Below are positions 10,062 through 20,099 of a stretch of 64,000 bases of DNA, in pieces; positions within the stretch are counted from its first letter, which is position 1, and each line of letters begins with the position of its first letter. Location: contig NZ_CP113088.1 of the NCBI RefSeq assembly GCF_026625145.1, positions 2,459,501-2,523,500 on the forward strand, given 5' to 3'. The notes beneath the pieces are model-generated. The model was not told the DNA's origin. It was given only the letters and a program-made list of their open reading frames with translations, and did no database searches. Origin of the DNA: Lacinutrix neustonica (GTDB lineage Bacteria; Bacteroidota; Bacteroidia; Flavobacteriales; Flavobacteriaceae). The translations under genes were made by a program, and so were the position numbers.

Positions 10062-10589
10062 CTAGTTTTGCTGTTTGCTATTTCTCAACTTTAGTTTTTC
10101 TTTGTAAAACGTTTTCTCAGCAATATAGATGGTTTTAGAAAACTCAGCAATGACTTCAGCCTTTTCATTAATTAGTGACATCGTTTTAATGAGATCTACT
10201 TCGTGGTCTTTGGCTACTTTTTGTTTGATGTTTGTAATTTCTAGAGAAGAAAAGACAAACTCACCAAAAAGAACACCTTTTCCTGGCCGCTTATATTTCG
10301 CGGTAACTGCCTTATCCCATACCACATAATCGTTGCCTAAAATTTGAATGAGCTGTATCATGTAAATAGGGTCGGTGGCAGCTAACATGCTCCCGCCAAA
10401 TAGAGAACCTGCATAGTTTCTGTTTTTCCAACTTAACTTCAATTGAATTTTAACATAGTGTAAATCGTCGCTCACTTCAATGAGTTTTGCAGTAGATCGT
10501 CGGTACATGGGAGACCAATTAAACCCATATTTATATATGGTTGACGCTTTTAAAAACCGTTTAAGAACGTTTGTAACTACTCTATACAT
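10062..10589 (-). CDS. DUF4442 hot-dog-fold (thioesterase-like) protein
   Basis: 175 residues. The segment NWSPMYRRSTAKLIEVSDD, then WKNRNYAGSLFGGSMLAATDPIY, matches the DUF4442 family of single hot-dog domains, related to PaaI/YbgC thioesterases. Conserved asparagine and glycine positions sit in the central helix region. The start codon lies directly after the repaired stop of the alkylguanine methyltransferase gene (stop at 10590-10592, start at 10589), so the two are coupled. In the uncorrected sequence the methyltransferase frame runs past this start, a false overlap caused by a lesion at 10628. No active-site acid is obvious, and the substrate is unknown. Confidence 0.75.
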   Translation of the reverse strand: MYRVVTNVLKRFLKASTIYKYGFNWSPMYRRSTAKLIEVSDDLHYVKIQLKLSWKNRNYAGSLFGGSMLAATDPIYMIQLIQILGNDYVVWDKAVTAKYKRPGKGVLFGEFVFSSLEITNIKQKVAKDHEVDLIKTMSLINEKAEVIAEFSKTIYIAEKTFYKEKLKLRNSKQQN

Positions 10590-11061
10590 TTAAAACAATA
10601 CTTGTTGTTTGTAAGGACTTTCATGTTCCGAAGCCATTTTTTTCTATGCAATCCGCCAGCGTAACCCGTTAAGCTTCCGTCGCTACCAATAACGCGATGA
10701 CAGGGCACAATAATCCACAACGGATTTTTACCATTAGCATTAGCAACCGCACGAATGGCTTTCACATCTCCTAATTGTTTTGAGAGTTCTAAATAGGACG
10801 TGGTTTTGCCAAACGGAATCGTTAGTAGTGCCTCCCAAACCCGTTCTTGAAACGGTGTCCCTTGTGGCTTAAGAGTTAAACTGAATTGTTCCCGAGAGCC
10901 TTGAAAATATTCGTTAAGCTGAAGCACACAATCTTCCGGAACTTCGGAATAACGTCTGAAGCCTTTTGATTAGAATTTAAAACTGAAACCGAAGCAATAC
11001 CCGTTTCATCGCCCTCTATTTTGGTGATTCCTAAAGGCGAATGGATATAGCAGGTTTCCAT
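10590..11061 (-). CDS. Methylated-DNA--[protein]-cysteine S-methyltransferase (two lesions)
   Basis: 157 residues after repair. The catalytic motif IIVPCHRVIGSDGSLTGYAGG carries the acceptor cysteine that takes alkyl groups from O6-methylguanine. FQERVWEALLTIPFGKTTSY is the DNA-binding helix-turn-helix. Two deletions of the CCAGA type are present. TCGG at 10944-10947 breaks the N-terminal domain; repair gives VIPEVPEDCVLQLNEYF. CCGA at 10628-10631 leaves no stop but scrambles the tail; repair gives KKWLLEHESPYKQQVLF and a stop just before the DUF4442 start, the classic end of this family. The start codon is adjacent to the CNNM gene's stop. Role: suicidal direct repair of alkylated DNA in the cytoplasm. 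Confidence 0.92.
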
Positions 11062-12138
11062 TTACAAATTGTCTTTGCTGTTATCTATAATGCCCAGTTT
11101 CTTCGCTCTACTTTCCCAGTTCTTTCCGGCTTGTAATTGCAAATCACTCACATTATCACTTTCATCCATAATTTCAAGTCCAAGTAAAGTTTCAATAACA
11201 TCTTCCATAGTTACTAAACCACTAACAGTACCATATTCATCAACTACTAATGCTAAGTGGTTTCTGCTATCAACTAATTTTTCAAAAAGTTTTGGGATAG
11301 GAAGTTCTCGATCTATAATGATGATATCACGTTTTAATTCAGAAAGTGGCTTTTGGCCATTACCTAACGCCATTTCTTTAAATACTTCATCTTTTAAAAC
11401 AAGCCCTGTGATATTATCTTCCGTATCTGTGTAAATGGGTACTCCGGAAAACCTAAGGTTCATGTTTTTATTAAAAAATTCTTCAACCGTTGTCGTGTCT
11501 TTTACGGTTTTCATTACCGTTCTTGGGGTCATGACATCTTTTGCAAGCACCTCTTTAAATGTGAGTAAATTTTTAATTATTTTACTTTCATTATCAACAA
11601 AAACACCTTCTTCATGTGCCATATCGGCCATTACTAAAAAGCCTTCACGACTTAAAACGCTCCCGTGACCTTTTCCGCCAATGAGTCGTGTAGTTAATTG
11701 CATTAACCACAATAAACCTGTGTATTTTAATGGAAAAATTAATACTCTTAAGGCTTTCGTGGTAAAATTGGCCAGGCTTTTCCAGTAGGTCGCTCCAATA
11801 GTTTTTGGAATAATTTCTGAAGCGACTAAAATTAAAAGCGTCATCACAGCCGAAACGATAAAAACACCATAACTTTCGCCATCACCATACAACTGTTCTG
11901 CTTGTTTGCCAACTAAAATAGCACCAACGGTATGTGCGATGGTATTAAGCGTTAGAATTGCGATTAATGGACGGTCCACATCCTTTTTTAAACGTTCTAA
12001 AGCGACAGCATAATGTTTACCTTCTTTCTTCTTTATATTAAGAAAAGTAGGGGTCACCGTGAGTAACACAGCCTCCAAAATGGAGCATAAAAAAGAAAAG
12101 AATATCGAAATGATACCGTAAAGCAGGAGTAAAGTCAT
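11062..12138 (-). CDS. CNNM/CorC-type membrane protein with CBS pair
   Basis: 358 residues. The N-terminal DUF21 (CNNM) domain has about four membrane helices (LLLLYGIISIFFSFL, then LIAILTLNTIAHTVGAILVG and VSAVMTLLILVASEIIP). The last includes the family signature SEIIPKTIGATYW. A cytoplasmic CBS pair follows (VMTPRTVMKTV near residue 200, LALVVDEYGTVSGLVTMEDVIETLLG near 305). A CorC-HlyC accessory domain is short or absent. These proteins are linked to Mg2+ or Co2+ export, and the label hemolysin is historical. The stop abuts the methyltransferase start. The frame is intact. Confidence 0.9.
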   Translation of the reverse strand: MTLLLLYGIISIFFSFLCSILEAVLLTVTPTFLNIKKKEGKHYAVALERLKKDVDRPLIAILTLNTIAHTVGAILVGKQAEQLYGDGESYGVFIVSAVMTLLILVASEIIPKTIGATYWKSLANFTTKALRVLIFPLKYTGLLWLMQLTTRLIGGKGHGSVLSREGFLVMADMAHEEGVFVDNESKIIKNLLTFKEVLAKDVMTPRTVMKTVKDTTTVEEFFNKNMNLRFSGVPIYTDTEDNITGLVLKDEVFKEMALGNGQKPLSELKRDIIIIDRELPIPKLFEKLVDSRNHLALVVDEYGTVSGLVTMEDVIETLLGLEIMDESDNVSDLQLQAGKNWESRAKKLGIIDNSKDNL

Positions 12139-12335
12139 CAGTTTTTTATAGTTTGTTGCTAAGTTAAAAATTATTAATCACTATCTGTATAAGAAATAAT
12201 ATTAGAACTGTATTTATCGCTTAGATATCTATAAATTTAAGCCTGTGGTGCTTAGCCTTTAATATCTTTATTCGTGTTCATCTGGTTTGGATAGTTTCTA
12301 GACACGCGCTAAAAAAGGAGTAAAACGCTTGATGA

Positions 12336-13326
<991 letters not shown>

Positions 13327-13404
13327 AGTGTAAATATTCAGTTAGCAGTTTTTAGACTGCTGTTGTTTTTTTATTTCTAGAGTGGCACTAATGCTGTTGT
13401 TTGT

Positions 13405-13794
13405 TTAATCTTGAGCAAACCCGACGTAGTACCATGCATGGTTTTCTTTAACAAAAGCCGATTTTTCATGAATAACATCCATTTCGCCTTGGTCATAAAA
13501 GTAAGCATTAAACGTGACGGTTCCATGGGTGTCTTTTTGCTGCCCTTTAGAGGTTTCTATTATTTCTAGCTTGAGCCACTGTACAGATTTGGCCCATTTT
13601 ACAATAGCTTTTTTATTGTTTATGGGACGTGTTGAGGCATGATGCGTACGCATTAAATATGCACCATCGGCCAATACGAACGCGCTATATCTAGAGCGCA
13701 TGAGTTGCTCGGCAGTAATGGCTTGCTTACTGTCTTTATGTGCTATTTCACAGCAATCACTATAGTTCTTTAAACTTCCGCAGTAACAATTCAT
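13405..13794 (-). CDS. YchJ/UPF0225-family SEC-C metal-binding protein
   Basis: 129 residues. The N-terminal MNCYCGSLKNYSDCC supplies four cysteines in the CxC...CC arrangement of the SEC-C zinc motif. EQLMRSRYSAFVLADGAYLMRTH follows, the conserved core of the YchJ (UPF0225) family. The C-terminal domain resembles an NTF2-like fold. No enzymatic role is established for this family. It lies 9 bases downstream of the hemF stop on the same strand and upstream of hemB, so it is probably co-transcribed with haem genes, perhaps only by position. The frame is intact. Confidence 0.85.
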   Translation of the reverse strand: MNCYCGSLKNYSDCCEIAHKDSKQAITAEQLMRSRYSAFVLADGAYLMRTHHASTRPINNKKAIVKWAKSVQWLKLEIIETSKGQQKDTHGTVTFNAYFYDQGEMDVIHEKSAFVKENHAWYYVGFAQD

Positions 13795-13803
13795 GCTGTG
13801 ATA

Positions 13804-14705
13804 TTATACCCAATCTTTAGGGTTTTGTAATACATTAATTAGTTTTTCTTCTTCACTTCCAACCTCCGGATGGTGGTCGTAAACCCATTGCACATGTGGC
13901 GGTAAACTCATCAAAATGCTTTCTATACGCCCGTTTGTTTTTAGCCCGAACAACGTGCCTTTATCATGGACTAAATTAAATTCTACATAACGCCCACGAC
14001 GAATTTCCTGCCACGTACGTTGGGCTTCGGTATAGGGTAACGCTTTTCTTTTCTCCATTATGGGAAGATAGGCTTCAACAAAACTATTCCCCACTTCGGT
14101 TACAAAATCATACCAGTGTTCCATACTCATCTCCTTGGACGCCTTACAGTAATCGAAAAACAGTCCACCAACACCGCGACCTTCATTTCTATGCGCGTTG
14201 TAAAAATAGTCGTCACAACGTGCTTTGTATTTTGGATAGAATTCGGATGGTGTTTATCGCAAGCAGTTTTGCAGGTTTGATGAAAGTGTTTTGCGTCTTC
14301 GGCAAACAAATAATAGGGGGTTAAATCCTGTCCGCCACCAAACCATTGGTCTACAATACGTCCCTCTTTATCATACATTTCAAAATAACGCCAATTGGCA
14401 TGAACTGTGGGAATCATTGGACTCTTAGGATGAATGACCAGGCTTAATCCACAAGCAAAAAAGTCGGCATCTTTAACATCAAAGTACTGTTGCATGCTAT
14501 CCGGGAGTTTTCCGTGTACACCGGAAATATTGACCCCTCCTTTTTCGATGAGGTTTCCGTTTTCAATGACGCGCGTTCTTCCGCCACCACCTTCAGGGCG
14601 CTCCCAAACATCTTCTTTAAATAAGGCTTTACCATCAATGGTTTCAAAAGCAGAAGTGATCGTGTCTTGTAATTCGTGTATGTATTTGAAGAATTTATCT
14701 TTCAT
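13804..14705 (-). CDS. hemF: Oxygen-dependent coproporphyrinogen III oxidase (one lesion)
   Basis: 300 residues after repair of TCGG at 14243-14246 (CCAGA on the coding strand gives DKHHPEFYPKYK). HemF converts coproporphyrinogen III to protoporphyrinogen IX using O2. Signatures are NWRYFEMYDKEGRIVDQWFGGGQDLTPYYLF, GVGGLFFDYC and RRGRYVEFNLVHDKGTLFGLKTNGR. Its presence, with no HemN seen here, suits an aerobic bacterium. Uncorrected, the gene splits into two pieces that overlap by four bases, which could be mistaken for two genes. The start at 14705 gives MKDKFFKYIHELQD, a normal family start. Confidence 0.95.
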
Positions 14706-14904
14706 GGTAATGCTACTCTCTTTGTTTTTTTAGACCTGTTTGTTTTTTTAAACCTTACCGGATCGGTATCATGTCACTTTCAGGATACATTTCGATTGCA
14801 TTCAGGTTTAGAATGTATTGTCCTACTGGAGGGCATTCGTTGTTTTTATGTTATTTCATTTTACAATTTACAGTTCCGATGCACTGTCTTAAGGTAAAAA
14901 GTAG

Positions 14905-15686
14905 CTAAAACGGCTCTTGGTTTAATGTGACTTCTTTGGATGTCAAGAGCGCTTCATTTTTTAAAATTTCAACTGTTTTTAAGGAAGCCGCAGTTACACT
15001 AAGGGGTAACACGAGGATGATCCCTATAACCGGGATAAATAAAAATAGCATAAACACGATCCCGTTTCCCATGGCTACCCCACGATATTTTTTAACAAAC
15101 CGAATGCTTTCTCTATATTTAAAATGACGTTCTAGGGTGTAATCCATATTTCCAAAGCCGGCATAATACGCTTGGACTAAAAACAATAATATTGTGGAAA
15201 CGATATTAACACCAGGAATGAATTTTAATAACAAAAGAGGGATTGAAAACAAAAGTTCTTTGGCTAGGTTTCTAAGGTTTATTCGAATCCCGCGCCGAGC
15301 TGCTCCTTAAAGGAGGTGTTTCTGTGTTGGTGCTTTTGAACACCCATTAAATGTGCTTCTATCTTTTCAGAAACCGGACTCATAAATGGCGCAGACAAGG
15401 CCATAATAATGTGTTTGTATAGAATGAGGCCAATGGCTAAAATAGAAATAGCACCAATAATGCTGGAGATAGAGGTGAATGTGGTTTTCCCCCAATCCCA
15501 AATCCAAATTTTAGCGATGAACCTTCCAATATTATCAGACAGGCCATAAGCAGCAACACCAATAATGGTAGCCGTTATTATGCTAATCATTATTGGTACT
15601 AAAAAGTAGGGCCAAAGTTTCAGCCTTGAAATTAAGGCAAAGCTTCCCGTGTAGGCTGTAATACCTTTTAAAATGTTTTTGATCAT
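14905..15686 (-). CDS. EI24/CysZ-like membrane protein (one lesion)
   Basis: 260 residues after repair of CCGA at 15295-15298; TCTGG on the coding strand gives KEQLWRGIRINLRNLAKEL, joining two pieces that look separate. Four or more hydrophobic helices (YFLVPIMISIITATIIGVAAYGL, ISSIIGAISILAIGLILY, LLLLKFIPGVNIVSTILLFLV, GIVFMLFLFIPVIGIILVLPL) and the motif QAYYAGFGNMDYTLERH match the EI24/CysZ family. CysZ of Proteobacteria moves sulfate, but homologues in Bacteroidota have no proven substrate. I prefer the start at 15686 (MIKNILKGITAY) over the upstream ATG, whose leader is polar and atypical. Confidence 0.8.
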
Positions 15687-15771
15687 ATTCCTATCCTTAA
15701 TCCTTTCCAAGGGAAAGGAAACTCATATGTTTAACTTTCTTAATCGTACCGTGTCTTCTTTTTTTAGAAGA

Positions 15772-16802
15772 TTACGAAGGACTTTTATACTCTTTTACAG
15801 CATCAATAAAGGCTTTGGCATGGTCTAAAGGAATGTTGGGCAAAATACCATGACCTAAATTTACAATGTATTTGTCTTTTCCAAATTCATTAATCATTTG
15901 GTGTACCATTTTCTTGATTTCTGAAGGCGGAGAAAATAATCGAGTAGGATCAAAATTCCCTTGTAGAGTAATATTGCCACCAGTTAAATATCTTGCATTA
16001 CGTGCAGAACAAGTCCAATCGACACCTAAAGCAGCGGCACCAGATTTCGCCATGTCGTTCAATGCAAACCAGCACCCTTTTCCAAAAGCGATAACAGGCG
16101 TTTCATCCTTTAATGCATTTATAATTTGCTGAATGTATTGCCAAGAAAATTCTTGGTAATCTACTGGAGAGAGCATGCCTCCCCAAGAATCGAAAACTTG
16201 AACGGCGTTAACACCCGCTTTTACTTTTTCTTTTAAGTAAGCAATAGTCGTATCTGTGATTTTTTGTAATAATTGGTGTGCAGCCACTGGATTTGTAAAG
16301 CAAAACTCTTTGGCCTTATCAAAATTTTTGCTCCCTTGACCTTGTACGCAATAGCAAAGAATGGTCCATGGTGAGCCTGCGAAACCAATTAAGGGCACTT
16401 CATCATTTAGTTTTTCTTTGGTTGCTTTTATGGCGTCGTAAACGTAGCTCAGCGCTTCCTTAACATCCGGAACGATTACATTATCCACATCTTTTTGAGA
16501 ACGTATAGGATTTGGTAAATACGGCCCAAAGTTTGGTTTCATTTGTACCTCAATATTCATAGCTTGAGGAATTACTAATATGTCTGAAAACAAGATGGCA
16601 GCATCCATACCATAACGGCGAATGGGTTGTACTGTAATTTCACTTGCTAATTCGGCGTTTGACAACGGGTGAAGAAATCATACTTTGCCTTTATTTCCAT
16701 AAACTACGGCAAGTAACGTCCTGCTTGGCGCATCATCCAAACAGGTGGACGATCAACGGTTTCTCCTTTTAATGCTCTTAAAAATAAATCGTTTTTTATC
16801 AT
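15772..16802 (-). CDS. hemE: Uroporphyrinogen decarboxylase (two lesions)
   Basis: 343 residues after repair. HemE removes four acetate carboxyls from uroporphyrinogen III to give coproporphyrinogen III. The N-terminal signature is [41 protein letters not shown] and [21 protein letters not shown] follow, all family hallmarks. Lesions are TACGG at 16705-16709, which makes an in-frame stop after RYLP (CCAGA gives RYLPEF), and TCGG at 16652-16655 (CCAGA gives RCQTPELASE). The start at 16802 gives [20 protein letters not shown]. An in-frame upstream ATG at 16889 adds a low-complexity leader and is unlikely. tRNA-Ser lies between this gene and hemC-hemD. Confidence 0.94.
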
Positions 16803-16933
16803 TGCTAGCTTTTGACTTTTAGCTTTTAACTTTTGGCGGCTTACCTTTTTTGTAAGTTTCAGCTGTTCTATACTATTAAAAACTAACATAGTTTATACTA
16901 TAGTATGAATAGTGGTCACTATGTTAGTTATTG

Positions 16934-17020
16934 CAGAGAGTAAGGGATTCGAACCCTTGGTACCTTTGCAGGTACACTACCTTTCCAAGGTAGCACGATC
17001 GGCCGCTCTGTCAACTCTCT
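16934..17020 (-). tRNA. tRNA-Ser(GGA)
   Basis: On the minus strand a 7-bp acceptor stem AGAGAGT/ACTCTCT, a D-arm, an anticodon stem-loop with loop TTGGAAA (anticodon GGA), a long variable arm (stem GTACC/GGTAC) and a T-arm GGGTTCGAATCCC give a class II tRNA. The long variable arm and GGA anticodon specify serine (UCC/UCU codons). The 3' CCA is not encoded. It lies between the hemC-hemD fusion and hemE, all on the same strand, so it may be carried on the same transcript and released by processing. Confidence 0.95.
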
Positions 17021-17073
17021 TTTTTATTTATTATATTTTTTTCAACCCAGTCATTAGTTTTAAATGGTAAGGA

Positions 17074-18657
17074 CTAAACATAATGTTCATTCACTAACTC
17101 AATCACACTCTCAACGGTTGGGACTTTGGCAATTCTTATATCTTTAAAATGTTTACTCGCTTCTTTTGCAGTAGTTTCACCTATACAAAAAGCAATCATG
17201 CCTTCTTCGACAGTATTTTCTTGTTTAAAGCTTTGTACTGTAGATGGGCTATAAAACATAACGCCTTCTACACTATCATCGACCTTCAAACTATCCATTT
17301 TTGTTTGATACGCCTCAATTTCGTTCACCTTAATGTTGTTTTCTTCTAATATGCTTGGTAATTCGTCTAATCTTAAATCACTACAAAAATAAGTCACTTC
17401 ACTGCCTTCCATAAACTCGACCAAGTATTCGGAAAGCTTTTTAGCATTGTTTTCGCTATGTGTGACTTTTCCAATTCTATTTTCGATAGTACGCTTAGTA
17501 CGACGACCAACACAATAAATGTTTTTGAAAGATAACTCTATAGCAGAGAAGTTAGTAAGCAAAGCTTCTACAGCATTTTGACTGGTAATCACCACATTCT
17601 CTATTTCCTGTTTAAAGAATCTTGGCGCGATACGATTCAAACTAATTTTGATAAAATCGCTACTTTCTGCAACAACTTTTTCGTGAAAGAGTTGTTTTTG
17701 AGCTTCTGTAAATGATTTTGTAGAATAAATATTGGTAGGCTTACTTGATTTTTTAAGGTCGTCCATTAAGCGTTTACCTCCTTTATCAATCACATAATTG
17801 GCGCACCACTCTGCGAGATCAAAATGTTCACCAACTTTCTTTACGCGAGACACTGTGATTTTTTTACTACCATCATTACTTAAAAGTACGGCTTCAAAGT
17901 GAACTTCCTCATCTTTTATAAACGCTAGAGCGCCTATTGGTGCAGTACACCCGCCTTCTAACCGGTTTAAGAATTCGCGTTCTATTTGCGTGCAAATTTC
18001 TGTTTCTTCGTGATTAATTTCAGAGAGAATGGTTCTGGTTTCTTCATCTGCCTCTAAAGCGGCAATCATGATTGCGCCTTGTGCCGGAGCAGGAACCATC
18101 CACTCTAAATTTACAGCTTCTTCAGGTCTTAGTTCTAGTCGGCCAATGCCTGCTGCCGCGAAAATGGCACCATTCCAATGTGCGGTATCCTCTAGTTTTT
18201 GAAGTCTTGTATTCACGTTGCCACGAATCTCTTCAATGGTATGTGTGGGGTAGCGGTTTAACCATTGTGCACGGCGACGTAAACTCCCCGTAGCAATTAC
18301 TGCTTCTCTATAGCCTAAAAATTCCTCGGTGCCTTTGTAAACCAAAGTATCCCGAACGTTGCCACGTTTTAACACCGCTGCTTGTACAATGCCCTTTGGT
18401 AATTTAGTAGGCACATCTTTTAACGAATGTACGGCAATATCAATGTCTCCATTGAGCATTGCGATGTCTAAAGTACGTGTAAAAATACCAGTAATTCCAA
18501 GTTCGTATAAGGGCTTATCGAGCACTAAATCACCTGTAGACTTTACAGGGACCAAAACGGTTTGGTGTCCTAAAAATTCCAATTGTTGTTTTACAGCATT
18601 GGCTTGATAGAGCGCTAATGCACTATCACGCGTACCAATTCTTATTATTTTAGACAT
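17074..18657 (-). CDS. Fused hydroxymethylbilane synthase / uroporphyrinogen-III synthase
   Basis: 527 residues, two enzymes in one chain. Residues 1 to about 305 are HemC: IIRIGTRDSALALYQAN, HSLKDVPTKLPKG, ATGSLRRRAQWLNRYP, and LEGGCTAPIGALA with the cysteine (near 240) that carries the dipyrromethane cofactor. Residues about 310-527 are HemD: a divergent but recognisable domain with VVITSQNAVEALL, IYCVGRRTKRTIE, VEGVMFYSPSTVQSF and FCIGETTAKEA. Together they turn porphobilinogen into uroporphyrinogen III, so the unstable linear tetrapyrrole need not leave the protein. The start overlaps the end of hemA by 8 bases. The frame is intact. Confidence 0.93.
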   Translation of the reverse strand: MSKIIRIGTRDSALALYQANAVKQQLEFLGHQTVLVPVKSTGDLVLDKPLYELGITGIFTRTLDIAMLNGDIDIAVHSLKDVPTKLPKGIVQAAVLKRGNVRDTLVYKGTEEFLGYREAVIATGSLRRRAQWLNRYPTHTIEEIRGNVNTRLQKLEDTAHWNGAIFAAAGIGRLELRPEEAVNLEWMVPAPAQGAIMIAALEADEETRTILSEINHEETEICTQIEREFLNRLEGGCTAPIGALAFIKDEEVHFEAVLLSNDGSKKITVSRVKKVGEHFDLAEWCANYVIDKGGKRLMDDLKKSSKPTNIYSTKSFTEAQKQLFHEKVVAESSDFIKISLNRIAPRFFKQEIENVVITSQNAVEALLTNFSAIELSFKNIYCVGRRTKRTIENRIGKVTHSENNAKKLSEYLVEFMEGSEVTYFCSDLRLDELPSILEENNIKVNEIEAYQTKMDSLKVDDSVEGVMFYSPSTVQSFKQENTVEEGMIAFCIGETTAKEASKHFKDIRIAKVPTVESVIELVNEHYV

Positions 18658-19909
18658 GCTTTGTTGGTTCTAGCTGAAATACTTTTTGGATAAGTTCCGG
18701 ACTTTCGTTCGTTGAAAACGCATCATCTTTTAAATGATGAGCGAAATGGTTTGTTATTTTTTGAATGAGTTTATTGCTAATCAATTCTGCCTGTTCTTCA
18801 TTAAAACCAGCTATTTTTTTGCGTTGCGTATCCAATTCTGCATTTTTGAAATCTTGCAGTTTGCTTTTTAATGCTTTTATGGTTGGCGCAAATTTTCCGG
18901 TTTCTAACCAGCTATTAAACTCGGTTTTAACCTCGTCAATAATGCTTTCAGCTAATGGAATGTGCTGTTTTCTGTTTTCTAAAGTTTCATCAGTTATCTG
19001 TGATAAATCGTCTAAGTGAATCAAGGTGACATTACTTAACTCCGTAACGTTATCATTAACGTTCTTCGGAATGGATAAATCTAAAATGAGCAACTCTTTT
19101 TTAGTCTGTATAATATGCTTGTCAATCGTAGGATTTTGCGCACCGGTAGCTACAATCAAGATGTCTGAAGCGTTAATCTCTTCCTGAAGATTGGCGTAAT
19201 CTTTAACGATGAGGTTAAATTTACCAGCAATAGCTTCCGCTTTGCCTTTGGTTCTGTTAATTAAAGTGATGTGTTCGTTTTTGGTGTGCTTCACCAAATT
19301 CTCACAAGTATTTCTTCCTATTTTCCCTGTGCCGAAGAGGAGTATGCTTTTTTCTGAAACATTTTCAAAACGCTTCATAATATATTGTACCGAAGCAAAA
19401 GACACCGAGGTGGCCCCCGACGAAATGTTGGTTTCTGTTTTAATTCGTTTGCTGGCTTGAATCACCGCATTTATTAAGCGCTCAATGAAAGGATTCAATA
19501 ACCCCTGTTTTTTTGAAATACGCGCACTGGTTTTTAGCTGACTAATAATTTCAAAATCACCTAGAATTTGACTATCTAAACCCGAGCCCACGCGAAACAT
19601 GTGTGAAATAGCCTCCTTGTTTTTATAGACATAGGCGACTTTTTGAAACTCTTCAACCGTGCCATTGGTATTCTCACAAAGGAGTTGAATGAGTTGAAAG
19701 GGATGTTCAGCGAAACCAAAAATTTCAGTTCTATTACAAGTAGAGGTTACTATAATGCTTTCAATGCCGTTTGTTTTAGCTTGATTGAGTAAATTTATTT
19801 TTGAATCTTCAGTCAAACTAAAATGACCACGAATCTCGGCATCGGCTTTTTTATAACTTAAGCCAATAGCGTAGAAAGATGTATTTCGAGAAATATGATA
19901 TTGTTGCAT
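18650..19909 (-). CDS. hemA: Glutamyl-tRNA reductase
   Basis: 419 residues. The catalytic cysteine is in VTSTCNRTEIFG (Cys58), the active-site loop that forms a thioester with the glutamate of Glu-tRNA. GSGLDSQILGDFEIISQLK is the second conserved block, and LLFGTGKIGRNTCENL is the NADPH-binding loop. The C-terminal helix is the dimerisation domain. HemA makes glutamate-1-semialdehyde, the first committed step of haem synthesis in the C5 pathway. HemL, the next enzyme, is not in this window. hemA is the first gene of the minus-strand haem cluster and diverges from an AraC-type regulator across about 190 bases, so the pair may share control. The frame is intact. Confidence 0.95.
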   Translation of the reverse strand: MQQYHISRNTSFYAIGLSYKKADAEIRGHFSLTEDSKINLLNQAKTNGIESIIVTSTCNRTEIFGFAEHPFQLIQLLCENTNGTVEEFQKVAYVYKNKEAISHMFRVGSGLDSQILGDFEIISQLKTSARISKKQGLLNPFIERLINAVIQASKRIKTETNISSGATSVSFASVQYIMKRFENVSEKSILLFGTGKIGRNTCENLVKHTKNEHITLINRTKGKAEAIAGKFNLIVKDYANLQEEINASDILIVATGAQNPTIDKHIIQTKKELLILDLSIPKNVNDNVTELSNVTLIHLDDLSQITDETLENRKQHIPLAESIIDEVKTEFNSWLETGKFAPTIKALKSKLQDFKNAELDTQRKKIAGFNEEQAELISNKLIQKITNHFAHHLKDDAFSTNESPELIQKVFQLEPTKHV

Positions 19910-20013
19910 TAAGAGATTTAAAATCTATCAGGAAGCAAAAATACTGCGGGACCTTCTCAAAAAGTAACGCTCAAAGAACTATTAATATCGTTTGTGGTTT
20001 TTTAACTTTGTTT

Positions 20014-20045
20014 TTGGCTAAACAATGATAAATATCATATTTTTG
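20014..20045 (+). promoter_or_regulatory. Bacteroidota-type promoter for the AraC regulator
   Basis: TTG at 20014-20016 is followed after 21 bases by TATTTTTG at 20038-20045. This matches the Bacteroidota sigma-A consensus TTG-N19-21-TAnnTTTG and lies 55 bases before the regulator's ATG. The hemA promoter should lie on the other strand in the same gap, where a TATTTTTG box is also present on the minus strand but without a well-spaced TTG. Confidence 0.5.
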
Positions 20046-20099
20046 TATTGGTTACAGCGTTCTTCGCGTTAGTAGTTTAGAACAAATCTAAATAAGGTC

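Noticed and set aside
14127..14705. Independent gene overlapping hemF
   Set aside because: Both pieces carry HemF signatures and join in one frame when TCGG at 14243 is read as TCTGG.
16704..16889. Separate short gene upstream of hemE
   Set aside because: It is the true N-terminus of hemE plus a false leader, cut by an in-frame stop at a CCGTA lesion.
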